A stretch of DNA of 64,000 nucleotides from assembly GCF_038624605.1 (NCBI RefSeq), contig NZ_CP152020.1, positions 1,667,312-1,731,311 of the forward strand. The letters are read 5' to 3'. Source of the stretch: Psychrobacillus sp. FSL K6-4046 (GTDB lineage Bacteria > Bacillota > Bacilli > Bacillales_A > Planococcaceae). The notes beneath the pieces were generated by a model. The model ran no database searches. It had not been told where the DNA came from and worked only from the letters and a program-made list of their open reading frames with translations. Below, piece by piece: positions 18,519-27,481 of this stretch; within the stretch, counting starts at the first letter, position 1; every line of letters starts with the position of its first letter. The position numbers were made by a program, and so were the translations under genes.

Positions 18519-19560
18519 AGATTATCTCCGTAAGAAGGATGAAACCATACACGCTTCTATGCATGCCTCTTTTTTGAAAAGGTTAAGTGAGTTGCTTAAT
18601 GAGGGATATACATTTCATGAAGCGATTACTATGTTATTACCATTTCATGTGAAGAACATACATGTGGTACAAACGAAAGTGACGGACATACAAAAAAGAG
18701 GGCTTGGCGTAATAGAAGTATTTAGGGTGCTAGGTTTTCCTAATCGTTTACTTCTTCCCATTTATTTGGCTTCCCAGCATGGACATTTAGCAGAGACAAC
18801 AGAAGTTTTAGCTGTTAACTCTGCTTTCAATGAGCAAGCAAGAAAACGTTTGAAGAACCTCTTGTTATATCCCTTATTTTTGTTTGTCATAATATTTTTG
18901 TTGTTTTCTGTTTTTCGAATTTACTTTATTCCCAATATGGAAACCTTGCTTTCTAAAAACTCCGCCCAATCTGACAGTTCCCTAGCATTAACCAATACCC
19001 TACTAAACCTTCCTAACATCTTTATAGTTTCTCTCTTCTCTATGATATTACTCTGTCTAGTTCTATGGCTCCTGCTTAGAAAGAAAAGTATGGAGATTAA
19101 AATTATATTCTTTAAACGAACTCCCATTTTGAATAGTTGGTTTCGTTTACTAGTGACCAGAATATTCTCTAGGGAGATAGGGGTACTTCTAGAGAGTGGT
19201 ATGTCTCTTCAAGAATCCTTTACTGCTTTAATCCACCAAAAAGAAAATAAAATACTGCAGTACATTGTATTTCAAATGAACGAAAAAGTAATTTATGGCT
19301 CCTCATTTTCAGAAGGTGTCATACTAGTGGATTGTTTTACTGATGATTTTCATCAATTTATTGTTCATGGAGAAAATAATGGCTACCTAGGCAAAGAACT
19401 TACACTTTATAGTGACTTTATAAACAAGCGCGTAGAGGAAAAACTATCCCGTTACTTAAGTATTATTCAACCCTTGATGTTCTTAATACTTGCAGTTTTT
19501 ATAGTGGGTGCTTATTTGGCAATCTTACTACCAGTATATGAAATGATTAATATAATTTAA
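18499..19560 (+). CDS. comGB: Competence type II secretion-like membrane protein ComGB
   Basis: Polytopic platform protein of the ComG pilus (GspF/PilC family). The 353-residue protein has two GspF domains, each with a helical cytoplasmic part; membrane segments lie around residues 113-138, 165-190 and at the C-terminus. The start GTG at 18499 overlaps comGA by 20 bases. Length is similar to other ComGB proteins. Confidence 0.93.
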   Translation: MLLKSIKDYLRKKDETIHASMHASFLKRLSELLNEGYTFHEAITMLLPFHVKNIHVVQTKVTDIQKRGLGVIEVFRVLGFPNRLLLPIYLASQHGHLAETTEVLAVNSAFNEQARKRLKNLLLYPLFLFVIIFLLFSVFRIYFIPNMETLLSKNSAQSDSSLALTNTLLNLPNIFIVSLFSMILLCLVLWLLLRKKSMEIKIIFFKRTPILNSWFRLLVTRIFSREIGVLLESGMSLQESFTALIHQKENKILQYIVFQMNEKVIYGSSFSEGVILVDCFTDDFHQFIVHGENNGYLGKELTLYSDFINKRVEEKLSRYLSIIQPLMFLILAVFIVGAYLAILLPVYEMINII

Positions 19561-19573
19561 AGGAGCTAATCAA

Positions 19574-19903
19574 ATGAAAAACTTATTAAAATCTAATAGA
19601 GGTTTTACTTTAATTGAAATGATGATTGTACTGCTAATTATATCTGTACTAATATTAATCTCGATTCCAAATGTCACAAAGCATTCAGCAAATATTGATA
19701 AGAAGGGCTGTGCAGCCTACATTAAAATGGTCGAAGGACAAGTGCAAGCCTATAAAATAGATAATAATAAAACTCCTTTACTCTCAGATTTAACTGTAGA
19801 TGAATATTTGGGAGCAAATAATAAAAGCTGTCCTAACGGGGATGAAATTGATATTGAAAATGGAAAAGTGATTATTAAGGAAGTAGCTAATGGAGGAAAT
19901 TAA
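19574..19903 (+). CDS. comGC: Major pseudopilin ComGC
   Basis: Main subunit of the transformation pilus. The 109-residue precursor has a short basic leader followed by the prepilin cleavage site G/FTLIEMMIVLLII, where ComC cleaves and methylates. Two cysteines (GCAAY and SCPNG) could form the disulfide known in the family. AAAGGAG lies upstream. comGD begins inside its end. Confidence 0.95.
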   Translation: MKNLLKSNRGFTLIEMMIVLLIISVLILISIPNVTKHSANIDKKGCAAYIKMVEGQVQAYKIDNNKTPLLSDLTVDEYLGANNKSCPNGDEIDIENGKVIIKEVANGGN

Positions 19904-20327
19904 AAAACAAGCTGGATTTACTTTGATCGAGACTACATTAATTCTAATGATTGTTATGGTAATTAGCTCTGCGGTTATTTATGGAACGTCTAATAAGGTA
20001 ATCGAGCTAGAGGAAAAAAGATTTTTTCGCCAATTTCAGTTAGATGTGCAACGAGCGCAAGCTCTGGCTTTAAGTCAGGAGCAATATATCGTTTTAAAAT
20101 TTGGAAACAAAGGAACAAGCTATTCCACGACAAACTCCAATATAACTTTATTTGAAAATAGGCTGCCTTCACATATTAGTTTATCGGAGGACAGTAAATT
20201 AAAGGAACTTATTTTTCTGCCGAGTGGTATGGTTAGGAATTTTGGGAGCTTTGCTTTCTTGACTTCAAAAGAAACGAAACTAGTTACTGTGCATATTGGT
20301 ACTGGTAAATTAGCGTATGAACAATAA
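19890..20327 (+). CDS. comGD: Minor pseudopilin ComGD
   Basis: A 145-residue minor pilin with leader MEEIKKQAG and cleavage site G/FTLIETTLILMI. A soluble C-terminal beta-rich domain follows. It overlaps comGC by 14 bases; AAGGAAG is the ribosome binding site. Confidence 0.92.
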   Translation: MEEIKKQAGFTLIETTLILMIVMVISSAVIYGTSNKVIELEEKRFFRQFQLDVQRAQALALSQEQYIVLKFGNKGTSYSTTNSNITLFENRLPSHISLSEDSKLKELIFLPSGMVRNFGSFAFLTSKETKLVTVHIGTGKLAYEQ

Positions 20328-20628
20328 GGGATTCTCATGGGCAGAAACCATATTAACTTTATTTATTACTTTTATGATTGCTACAATACTTCTACCTTTA
20401 CTCACAAATATGAATGTGAAGCTTGAAGACAAAAAGAGAAAATATCACTCGGCGATTGTCATGAATGAAGCAGCTAAATTATTCGTGACAGAAAATATAA
20501 AAAACGGATCTCTTACTATAGAAAGTGTAACATTTAACTTTCAAATAGATGAACAACAGGTTTGTGTAGAATATGAAGGTGCGAGAGGAGAGATGATTAA
20601 CTGTATAGAGATCTCATCGGTAAATTAA
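20317..20628 (+). CDS. comGE: Minor pseudopilin ComGE
   Basis: A 103-residue pilin with a very short leader (MNNKG) and cleavage site G/FSWAETILTLF; the +5 Glu is kept. It overlaps comGD by 11 bases. A Cys pair (VCVEYE and INCIE) is present in the C-terminal domain. Confidence 0.88.
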   Translation: MNNKGFSWAETILTLFITFMIATILLPLLTNMNVKLEDKKRKYHSAIVMNEAAKLFVTENIKNGSLTIESVTFNFQIDEQQVCVEYEGARGEMINCIEISSVN

Positions 20629-21053
20629 AAAAGCAAAATGGTTATACTTTTATCGATGGTATTTTACAACTATCGGTATTTATTATCTTTGCTCAAATAC
20701 TGGTACTAATAATGTGGTCGTTATATACGACAGAAAAAAAGGTGACGGATCCACAAGAAGTGGAATGGGGTTTATTCATACAATACGTGGAAGCTTACCT
20801 AAATAATGTAGATAGTATCATGGTCCAAAAAAGCCAGCCAGGAATCCGCTTTATAAAAGAAGGGGAAGAGTTTGATGTGGAATTCGCATCAAACGTAATT
20901 CGAAAACAAAAGAATAGATTGGGGAACGAGCCTCTCCTCTTAAATGTACAAGCACTTAAAGTTAGTATGGAAGGACAAAATATTACATTCTTCGTCACTT
21001 TTTTTAATGGTCAACAGAAGGAGCACACCATGTATGTTACGTATTCTAAATGA
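20601..21053 (+). CDS. comGF: Minor pseudopilin ComGF, probable non-standard start codon
   Basis: The frame ending at 21053 is open back to a TAA at 20598. The sequence GKLKKQNGYTFIDGILQLSV (from 20619) gives a prepilin leader and cleavage site G/YTFID, followed by a membrane helix, as required of ComGF. The first ATG (20712) is downstream of both, so it cannot be the start of a working pilin. No ATG, GTG or TTG lies between 20598 and the motif. The only candidate is CTG at 20601, 8 bases after AGAGGAGAG, giving about 150 residues and a 28-base overlap with comGE. A non-AUG start or coupled translation is inferred; position +5 is Asp instead of Glu. Confidence 0.75.
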   Translation: MYRDLIGKLKKQNGYTFIDGILQLSVFIIFAQILVLIMWSLYTTEKKVTDPQEVEWGLFIQYVEAYLNNVDSIMVQKSQPGIRFIKEGEEFDVEFASNVIRKQKNRLGNEPLLLNVQALKVSMEGQNITFFVTFFNGQQKEHTMYVTYSK

Positions 21054-21240
21054 GCAAAAAGGTGCTTTGCTACTAGCTTCCGCCATACTACTTTCCATTG
21101 TCTGTTTTTCCATTCTCACCATTACTGCCGCATACCAATCTAAATATCGAACGTATGATTTGTTGGAAATCCGTCATATTAGTGATACTATCAATAAAAT
21201 GAGTATTTTTATTGATCAAGAAAATAATCCTGGTATGTAG
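21034..21240 (+). CDS. comGG: Minor pseudopilin ComGG, short
   Basis: A 68-residue protein: MLRILNEQKG, a prepilin-like G/A junction, then a membrane helix ALLLASAILLSIVCFSI and a short periplasm-side tail. ComGG of B. subtilis is about 124 residues, so this one is roughly half length. It overlaps comGF by 20 bases and uses AAGGAG 10 bases upstream. The position as last comG gene supports the call; sequence identity alone would not. Confidence 0.7.
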   Translation: MLRILNEQKGALLLASAILLSIVCFSILTITAAYQSKYRTYDLLEIRHISDTINKMSIFIDQENNPGM

Positions 21241-21254
21241 TGAGTTGATGAAAA

Positions 21255-21767
21255 ATGTACAAGATCTATTTAGTAGGCTTTATGGGGAGCGGTAAGAGCG
21301 CTGTCGGAAGAAGGCTGAGCTACCATTTAAAAATGCCTTACTATGATATGGATAAAGAAATTGTCAAAAAACAGAAAATGTCGATACCTGAAATATTTGA
21401 GCAGCACGGTGAGGCATATTTTAGGAAATTAGAGACGGAGTTTTTGCAAACCTTTCGAAATGAATCTTGTATTATTTCTACGGGTGGTGGTGTAGCCACA
21501 CTTGAACGGAATATTAAAATTATGAGAAATAATGGACTAGTTTTATTTTTAGACGCAACATTCGAAGATATTTGGATGCGTATAAAAACGGATAAAAATA
21601 GGCCAATCGTTCAAAGGAGTACGAAGGAAGAATTACAGCAACTTTATAATACGCGGAGAAGAAGCTACAAAAAGGCTGCTCATATTACTATTAGAACCGA
21701 AAACAGGCATATTCGACAAATAACAGAATACGCAGGATTTCAAGTAAATCGACTCAAAGGCGAATGA
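21255..21767 (+). CDS. aroK: Shikimate kinase
   Basis: Phosphorylates shikimate at the 3-hydroxyl with ATP in the chorismate pathway. The 170-residue NMP-kinase-fold protein has Walker A GFMGSGKSAVGRRL, the shikimate-binding D-x-D (YDMDKEI), a GGG motif in STGGGVA, and the lid Arg in NRPIVQR. It lies 14 bases after comGG without a clear terminator, as does the shikimate kinase gene near comG in B. subtilis. Confidence 0.94.
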   Translation: MYKIYLVGFMGSGKSAVGRRLSYHLKMPYYDMDKEIVKKQKMSIPEIFEQHGEAYFRKLETEFLQTFRNESCIISTGGGVATLERNIKIMRNNGLVLFLDATFEDIWMRIKTDKNRPIVQRSTKEELQQLYNTRRRSYKKAAHITIRTENRHIRQITEYAGFQVNRLKGE

Positions 21768-21821
21768 TTTATCAATTTCTTTAAATATTCGTTCGTCTTT
21801 AGATAGTTTTTGTAAAAATGA

Positions 21822-21850
21822 TTGCGCTCTCTTATGTTCAATGTTAGGAT
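21822..21850 (+). promoter_or_regulatory. Candidate sigma-A promoter of the gcv riboswitch transcript
   Basis: TTGCGC (21822-21827) and TAGGAT (21845-21850) are separated by 17 bases. TG one base before the -10 makes it an extended type. It lies about 40 bases before the riboswitch. Confidence 0.5.
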
Positions 21851-21889
21851 ATAGACAAAGCTAGTGATATTTCTATATTTAGCGGATGA

Positions 21890-22056
21890 TTATACGGGGA
21901 GAGAACGCATCACTGCGTCGCCGAAGGAGCAAGTAATTATTTATGAATCTCTCAGGCAAATGGACTCGTATAGGACGCAACTCTGGAGAGTGCTTTCAAA
22001 GTTAAGTGGAAAGCCACCAAAGGGGAAAGCCATCTTATGGTAAACTTTCAGGTGCC
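21890..22056 (+). promoter_or_regulatory. Tandem glycine riboswitch (two gcvT aptamers)
   Basis: The first aptamer contains GGGGAGAG, GCCGAAGGAGCAA and CTCTCAGGCAAA, the conserved core of the gcvT RNA motif. The second begins near 21975 with CTCTGGAGAG, has GCCACCAAAGGGG and ends with CAGGTGCCAGGACAGAG. Two aptamers followed by one expression platform is the usual form. In Bacillus, glycine binding prevents the downstream terminator and turns the gcv operon on. It lies directly before gcvT. Confidence 0.93.
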
Positions 22057-22105
22057 AGGACAGAGAACCCTTGTTAAGTTAAAGGGGGTTTTCTGTCCTT
22101 TTTGT
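22057..22105 (+). terminator. Riboswitch-controlled terminator before gcvT
   Basis: AGGACAGAGAACCC (22057-22070) pairs with 22086-22099 over 14 positions with one G-U pair and is followed by a T-run. The left arm contains the last conserved bases of aptamer II, so aptamer folding competes with it. Confidence 0.88.
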
Positions 22106-22170
22106 GATTTTTAAACCATGTACCTTTAATGCCCTATGCTTTTTCTACCTATTTAAAGGAGGAATTTAAA

Positions 22171-23274
22171 TTGTCAGAACAGTTAAAACGAACGCCGTTG
22201 TATGATGTCTATTCATCGTATGGAGGAAAAACAATCGATTTTGGTGGCTGGGAATTACCTGTTCAGTTTTCAAGTATTAAGGAAGAGCACGAAGCTGTTC
22301 GTACGAAGGCTGGATTGTTTGATGTTTCCCATATGGGAGAAATTTTCGTAAGTGGGCCACAAAGTGAAAACTACATACAAGGTTTAGTTACCAATGACAT
22401 TTCTAAATTAGTTAATGGTCAAGCACAGTATAATGTCATGTGTTATAAAGACGGCGGAATTGTTGACGACCTATTGGTTTATAAGCTAGAGGATCAGCAT
22501 TATTTATTGGTTGTGAATGCTGGTAATATAGAAAAAGATTTTGAGTGGATGAAAGAAAATCTTATAGATGATGTTGAGTTAAATAATAGCTCTAATGACT
22601 ATGGACTATTAGCTTTGCAAGGTCCAAAAGCACAAGAAATTCTTCAAAAGTTAACGACACAGGATTTAGCAGAAATTAAATTTTTCCGCTTTAAAGACAA
22701 AGTAGAAGTCGCTGGCAAAGAAGTAATCGTATCAAGAACTGGTTATACGGGAGAAGATGGTTTTGAAATCTATGCATCTAGTAATGATCTAACAGATTTA
22801 TGGAGCAGCATACTAGAGGCAGGTAAAGATGAAGGATTACTTCCATGTGGGCTTGGAGCTCGAGACACATTACGCTTTGAAGCTTGCCTACCATTATATG
22901 GCCAAGAATTATCTAAAGATATTACTCCATTAGAAGCAGGGCTTGGATTCGTAGTGAAACTGAATAAAGAGCAAGATTTTAATGGGAAGTCAGTATTGGT
23001 AGAACAAAAAGAAAATGGTGTTCCGAGAAAGAGTATTGGAATCGAAATGATTGATAAAGGAATTCCACGTACTGGTTATCCAGTATACAAAGATGGAGTT
23101 CAAATTGGTTTTGTTACTACCGGTACGCAATCACCTACATCTAAAAAGAATATCGGTCTAGCTTTAATTGACGCAACATTTGCTGAAATCGGACAGGAAC
23201 TTGAAATTGAAATACGTAACAAACGATTAAAAGCAGTAACTGTAGCTACTCCGTTTTATAAAAGAGAAAAATAA
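22171..23274 (+). CDS. gcvT: Glycine cleavage system T protein (aminomethyltransferase)
   Basis: Transfers the methylene group from aminomethyl-lipoyl GcvH to tetrahydrofolate and releases ammonia. TTG 22171 is the start: AAAGGAGG lies 7 bases upstream, and the protein then begins [14 protein letters not shown]. An upstream in-frame ATG at 22129 has no ribosome binding site. The 367-residue protein shows the folate-binding fold with [17 protein letters not shown], the catalytic Asp region, and the C-terminal barrel with [11 protein letters not shown]. First gene of the glycine-induced operon; gcvH is not in the window. Confidence 0.95.
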   Translation: MSEQLKRTPLYDVYSSYGGKTIDFGGWELPVQFSSIKEEHEAVRTKAGLFDVSHMGEIFVSGPQSENYIQGLVTNDISKLVNGQAQYNVMCYKDGGIVDDLLVYKLEDQHYLLVVNAGNIEKDFEWMKENLIDDVELNNSSNDYGLLALQGPKAQEILQKLTTQDLAEIKFFRFKDKVEVAGKEVIVSRTGYTGEDGFEIYASSNDLTDLWSSILEAGKDEGLLPCGLGARDTLRFEACLPLYGQELSKDITPLEAGLGFVVKLNKEQDFNGKSVLVEQKENGVPRKSIGIEMIDKGIPRTGYPVYKDGVQIGFVTTGTQSPTSKKNIGLALIDATFAEIGQELEIEIRNKRLKAVTVATPFYKREK

Positions 23275-23298
23275 GACAAAGAAAGAGGTTGTCCATTG

Positions 23299-24648
23299 AT
23301 GAAGCAGCATCGTTATTTACCAATGACTGAACAAGATCAAAAAGAAATGTTAGACGTAATCGGCATTTCTTCTATTGATGAATTGTTTGCAGATATCCCA
23401 GAAAAGGTTCGTTTTAAAGGGGAATATAATATTAAACCTGCTAAAGCAGAATCTGCTCTTCTTAAGGAATTAAGCCAGCTAGCTGCTAAAAATGCAGATA
23501 GTAGACAATATGCGTCTTTCTTAGGTGCTGGAGTATATGATCATTTCAAGCCTATCGTTGTGGATCATGTTATTTCACGTTCTGAATTTTATACAGCTTA
23601 TACACCATATCAACCCGAGATTTCTCAAGGGGAGCTTCAAGCTATTTTTGAATTCCAAACGATGATTTGCGAATTGACTGGAATGGATCTTGCAAACTCC
23701 TCTATGTATGACGGAGGTACTGCGCTTGCAGAAGCAGGTAACCTTGCAGCAGGACACACAAAGCGTAAGAAGTTAGTAGTTTCTGAGGCAATCCATCCGG
23801 AGTATATTGATGTAGTGAAGGTTTATGCAAAGGGTCAAAATGTAGATGTAGTTACTGTACCGATGAAAGATGGGGTTACAGACGTAATTAAGCTAGAAGA
23901 AGCAGTCGATGAGGATACAGCAGCAGTTATGGTTCAATATCCTAACTTCTTCGGTCAAATTGAAGACCTAGCAAAAATTGAGCAAGTAACACATGAGAAA
24001 AAAGCGTTGTTTGTTGTTTCAGCTAACCCTCTTGCATTGGGTGCTTTAACACCACCTGGTAAGTTTGGTGCCGATATTACAGTAGGGGATGCACAGCCTT
24101 TTGGTATTGCGGAAGCATTTGGTGGACCACATTGTGGCTACTTCGCGGTAACTTCTAAGCTGATGCGTAAGGTACCTGGTCGTCTTGTTGGAGAAACAAC
24201 AGATGAGGAAGGTCGCCGTGGTTTTGTGTTAACACTACAAGCACGCGAACAGCACATTCGTCGTGACAAAGCTACTTCTAATATCTGTTCTAACCAAGCT
24301 TTAAATGCACTTGCTGCATCTGTAGCGATGACAGCTCTTGGTAAAAAAGGTGTAAAAGAAATGGCTGTTCAAAATATAACTAAGACTCACTATGCAAAGC
24401 TGGCATTTGAAAAAGCTGGATTTGAAGTACCTTTCCAAGGAGCTCATTTTAATGAAATCGTCGTGAAGGTGAATGGTTCAGTAGCTGATGCAAATAGTAA
24501 ACTTTTAGAAAAAGGTATAATCGGTGGATTTGATTTGGGTCGTATCAACTTGGATCTGAAAAACCACGTATTGATTGCAGTAACGGAACAACGTACAAAA
24601 GAAGAAATAGATGCACTCGTGCAAGAAATGGGGGCTCTTTATGCATAA
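23299..24648 (+). CDS. gcvPA: Glycine dehydrogenase (decarboxylating) subunit 1
   Basis: N-terminal half of the two-subunit P protein, which decarboxylates glycine and passes the aminomethyl group to lipoyl-GcvH. The 449-residue protein has [24 protein letters not shown] and GGPHCGYFA, typical of subunit 1. It lacks the PLP lysine, which is in GcvPB. ATG 23299 follows TTG 23296; either could serve, with AAAGAGG upstream. It overlaps gcvPB by 8 bases. Confidence 0.95.
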   Translation: MKQHRYLPMTEQDQKEMLDVIGISSIDELFADIPEKVRFKGEYNIKPAKAESALLKELSQLAAKNADSRQYASFLGAGVYDHFKPIVVDHVISRSEFYTAYTPYQPEISQGELQAIFEFQTMICELTGMDLANSSMYDGGTALAEAGNLAAGHTKRKKLVVSEAIHPEYIDVVKVYAKGQNVDVVTVPMKDGVTDVIKLEEAVDEDTAAVMVQYPNFFGQIEDLAKIEQVTHEKKALFVVSANPLALGALTPPGKFGADITVGDAQPFGIAEAFGGPHCGYFAVTSKLMRKVPGRLVGETTDEEGRRGFVLTLQAREQHIRRDKATSNICSNQALNALAASVAMTALGKKGVKEMAVQNITKTHYAKLAFEKAGFEVPFQGAHFNEIVVKVNGSVADANSKLLEKGIIGGFDLGRINLDLKNHVLIAVTEQRTKEEIDALVQEMGALYA

Positions 24649-26101
24649 GGACAATCAACCACTAATTTTTGAAATAACAAAAGAAGGTCGAGTAGGATAT
24701 AGCCTACCTGAGCTAGATGTTCCAGAAGTAGATTTGTCATCCATCTTGCCTGCAGGGATGTTACGTGAAGAAGAGGCAGAGCTACCAGAAGTATCTGAGC
24801 TAGACATCATGCGTCACTATACAGCTTTATCTAACCGAAACCATGGTGTGGATACAGGATTCTATCCACTAGGTTCTTGTACGATGAAATACAACCCGAA
24901 AATCAATGAATCTGTTGCAAGATTCCCTGGATTTGCAAATATTCACCCACTTCAAGAAGAGTCAACTGTTCAAGGTGCAATGGAACTGTTATATGAATTA
25001 CAAACATCTCTAGTTGAAATAACTGGTATGGATGAGGTTACTCTTCAACCTGCAGCTGGTGCCCACGGTGAGTGGACAGCGCTGATGATGATTCGTGCTT
25101 TCCATGAATCGAATGGGGACACACAGCGTACGAAGGTAATCGTACCTGACTCTGCGCATGGAACAAATCCAGCATCTGCAACGGTAGCAGGGTTCGAAAC
25201 GATTACTGTTAAGTCTAATGAGGACGGCTTAGTAGATTTAGAGGATCTACGTCGTGTAGCTGGTCCTGATACAGCTGCCTTGATGCTTACAAACCCTAAC
25301 ACATTAGGTTTATTTGAGGAGCATATTTTAGAGCTAGCAGAGATTATTCACGGGGTAGGCGGCAAGCTTTACTATGATGGTGCCAACTTAAATGCGGTAA
25401 TGTCGAAAGCACGTCCAGGAGACATGGGCTTTGACTGTGTACATTTAAATCTGCACAAGACATTCACAGGACCACATGGTGGGGGAGGCCCGGGTTCTGG
25501 ACCGGTTGGAGTGAAGGCTGATCTTATTCCATTCCTGCCAAGCCCAGTATTAGTTAAAGAAGATAACAAGTATACATTCGACTATAATCGTCCACAAACT
25601 ATTGGCCGAGTAAAACCGTTCTACGGTAACTTTGGTATCAATGTTCGTGCGTACACATATATTCGTTCTATGGGACCAGATGGTTTAAAGGCAGTGACAG
25701 AATACGCGGTGTTAAATGCTAACTATATGATGAGACGCTTGGAAGCTTATTACGACCTTCCATACAATCGTCATTGTAAGCATGAATTCGTATTAAGTGG
25801 ACGTCGTCAGAAGAAATTAGGCGTTCGTACATTAGATATGGCTAAGCGTCTGTTAGACTTTGGTTATCATCCGCCAACAATCTACTTCCCATTGAATGTA
25901 GAAGAAGGCATGATGATTGAGCCAACTGAAACAGAATCGAAAGAAACGTTAGATGCATTCTGTGATGCAATGATTCAAATTGCTAAAGAGGTTGAAGAAA
26001 ACCCAGAAATCGTTCAAAATGCACCACATACAACCGTGATCAATCGTTTAGACGAAACAAAAGCTGCACGTAAGCCAGTACTACGATACACTAAAGCATA
26101 A
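24641..26101 (+). CDS. gcvPB: Glycine dehydrogenase (decarboxylating) subunit 2
   Basis: C-terminal, PLP-binding half of P protein. The 486-residue protein carries the PLP lysine, Lys273, in NLHKTF, followed by the glycine-rich [17 protein letters not shown] 24641 is the start, with GGGGG 8 bases upstream and inside gcvPA. An in-frame ATG at 24611 lies deeper in gcvPA and is less likely. Last gene of the operon, followed immediately by a terminator. Confidence 0.95.
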   Translation: MHKDNQPLIFEITKEGRVGYSLPELDVPEVDLSSILPAGMLREEEAELPEVSELDIMRHYTALSNRNHGVDTGFYPLGSCTMKYNPKINESVARFPGFANIHPLQEESTVQGAMELLYELQTSLVEITGMDEVTLQPAAGAHGEWTALMMIRAFHESNGDTQRTKVIVPDSAHGTNPASATVAGFETITVKSNEDGLVDLEDLRRVAGPDTAALMLTNPNTLGLFEEHILELAEIIHGVGGKLYYDGANLNAVMSKARPGDMGFDCVHLNLHKTFTGPHGGGGPGSGPVGVKADLIPFLPSPVLVKEDNKYTFDYNRPQTIGRVKPFYGNFGINVRAYTYIRSMGPDGLKAVTEYAVLNANYMMRRLEAYYDLPYNRHCKHEFVLSGRRQKKLGVRTLDMAKRLLDFGYHPPTIYFPLNVEEGMMIEPTETESKETLDAFCDAMIQIAKEVEENPEIVQNAPHTTVINRLDETKAARKPVLRYTKA

Positions 26102-26103
26102 TG

Positions 26104-26137
26104 AAAAGTGCGATCCTTAAGGGTCGCACTTTTTTTA
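26104..26137 (+). terminator. Terminator of the gcv operon
   Basis: AAAAGTGCGA plus CC pair with GG plus TCGCACTTTT around a TTAA loop, followed by T residues. It starts 3 bases after the gcvPB stop. Confidence 0.9.
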
Positions 26138-26234
26138 TGTTTAAATCAGAAGAATTAGTTCCATTAATAACCAACGGAAACAAAGAACGAAAACGGGTAT
26201 TAGCGATGTTAAACATTCTCCTCGGCAAATGTAA

Positions 26235-26288
26235 TTTATCACCGTTCGGTGGGGCTTTATCACCGTTCACGAAGATTTTATCACCGGT
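26235..26288 (+). repeat. Three direct repeats with 21-bp period
   Basis: TTTATCACCGTTC occurs at 26235 and 26256, and TTTATCACCGGT at 26277, exactly 21 bases apart. In one frame they encode LSPFGGA, LSPFTKI and LSPVECF, but the surrounding frame has no ribosome binding site, so a real protein is doubtful. The 441-base gap between gcvPB and the SUFU gene otherwise holds only the two hairpins. Confidence 0.7.
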
Positions 26289-26336
26289 AGAGTGTTTTGA
26301 GGTAGCTCTACATATGCATTAGAAAAATTGATATCA

Positions 26337-26376
26337 AAAATGAGCTTGGAGATTCATTTTCCAACTCATTTTATTT
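26337..26376 (+). terminator. Possible terminator hairpin
   Basis: AAAATGAG-C-TTGGA pairs with TCCAA-C-TCATTTT (one C-C mismatch) and is followed by a T-rich stretch. There is no clear gene in front of it apart from the repeat-bearing frame. Confidence 0.45.
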
Positions 26377-26542
26377 ATATTTTTAATCAATCTTCCGCTT
26401 TAAAGTAGCTTTTATTTAAGAAACACTATATTCAGTTAAATAAAAATCATAACACCATTTTTGGATTTCTTCTAAATTTGAAACTAATTAGCTATTTTTT
26501 CGTAGCAATAATAAAAGTTAAAGTCGAAAGGAAGATATAATC

Positions 26543-27202
26543 ATGAACCTAGAAGAGTATAAAAAGCGAGCGGCAACGCAAGAGGATTGGTCACCAGGAT
26601 GGGATGCAATCGATAGAGTTTTTGAGGAGCTTTATCCGAACCAAGAACCTGCTCATTTTGGGACAGACCTACATGCTCGGGCTTGGTTAGGTGGGGACCA
26701 ATATATTGATGGATATAGTATTTATCAGTCACCTAATGGGTACAAGCATATGGTGACTTATGGGATGACCGACTTGTATGTGAATGATCAATCGTTCGGG
26801 GGTAAATGGAGTGGCTGGGGATATGAAATGACGATTAAATTGGCAGAGGAAAATGTAGAGGATTGTTTATGGGCAGTATCCATGCTTTCTAATCTTGCCA
26901 GTTATACATATACGCAGAAAAAACCTTTTGAGCCATTTCAGTATGTTGCTGGTAATGGGGGTTCCATCCATATTGGAGTAGACTCTGCGATTACAGCGTT
27001 GCTTGTTATAGATGATCCAGAGCTTACAGGGATAGATAGTGTTCATGGTAGAGTTGACTTTCTTCAAGTGGTTGGAATCACCCAAAGTGAATTAGAATTA
27101 TTAATAGAGGATCCAAGTAACGTCGTGCTTCTTTCGGAGAGAATGAAAAAAGATAACCCTTACTTCATTACTGATATGAAAAGAACTAAGTCGTATATTT
27201 GA
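26543..27202 (+). CDS. Suppressor of fused (SUFU) domain protein
   Basis: A 219-residue soluble protein. The pattern PGWDAIDRVFEELYPNQEPAHFGT near the N-terminus, then DGYSIYQS, TYGMTDLY, GWGYEMTIKL and a late FLQVVGIT, is that of the bacterial SUFU domain (PF05076). In bacteria this fold is often an immunity protein in polymorphic toxin systems, or of unknown role. No toxin gene is adjacent here, so an immunity role is only a possibility. AAAGGAAG lies upstream of the ATG. It belongs to an accessory block inserted between gcvPB and the rhodanese gene relative to B. subtilis. Confidence 0.82.
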   Translation: MNLEEYKKRAATQEDWSPGWDAIDRVFEELYPNQEPAHFGTDLHARAWLGGDQYIDGYSIYQSPNGYKHMVTYGMTDLYVNDQSFGGKWSGWGYEMTIKLAEENVEDCLWAVSMLSNLASYTYTQKKPFEPFQYVAGNGGSIHIGVDSAITALLVIDDPELTGIDSVHGRVDFLQVVGITQSELELLIEDPSNVVLLSERMKKDNPYFITDMKRTKSYI

Positions 27203-27259
27203 TATACCCAGTCAACTATAAAAGTAGTAATTTACCATTAAATTTCTTTAGAGGTAAGA

Positions 27260-27355
27260 GAGGATTCCAGTGGGATGAGAATGTTAAGTGCTACAGCCTT
27301 ACGAGCGACAGCGACTGGTGGTATTTTATCAATTAACCACCGGAATTGCATCCTC
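27260..27355. repeat. Imperfect long palindrome, possible dispersed repeat
   Basis: GAGGAT-TCC-GTGG at the left (27260-27273) is mirrored by CCACCGGAATTGCATCCTC at the right (27337-27355), with an internal region of about 60 bases. The outer flanks TTTAGAGG and CCTCTAAA add to the symmetry. There is no coding potential. It fills most of the 279-base gap before the permease gene. Confidence 0.45.
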
Positions 27356-27481
27356 TAAAATTAAAGAGGAAAAAGATAATTTATGAATAAAAACTAATAT
27401 TTAACAATTTTGAAACTTTTACCTAAATAGGTTCGTATACCCTTATAGAGCGATAGAAGAGGTCTACCTAGGGGGAACAAT

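Noticed and set aside
26137-26322. Open frame of about 60 codons covering the LSPF heptads
   Set aside because: It starts inside the T-tract of the gcv terminator and has no ribosome binding site. The repeats alone explain the open frame.
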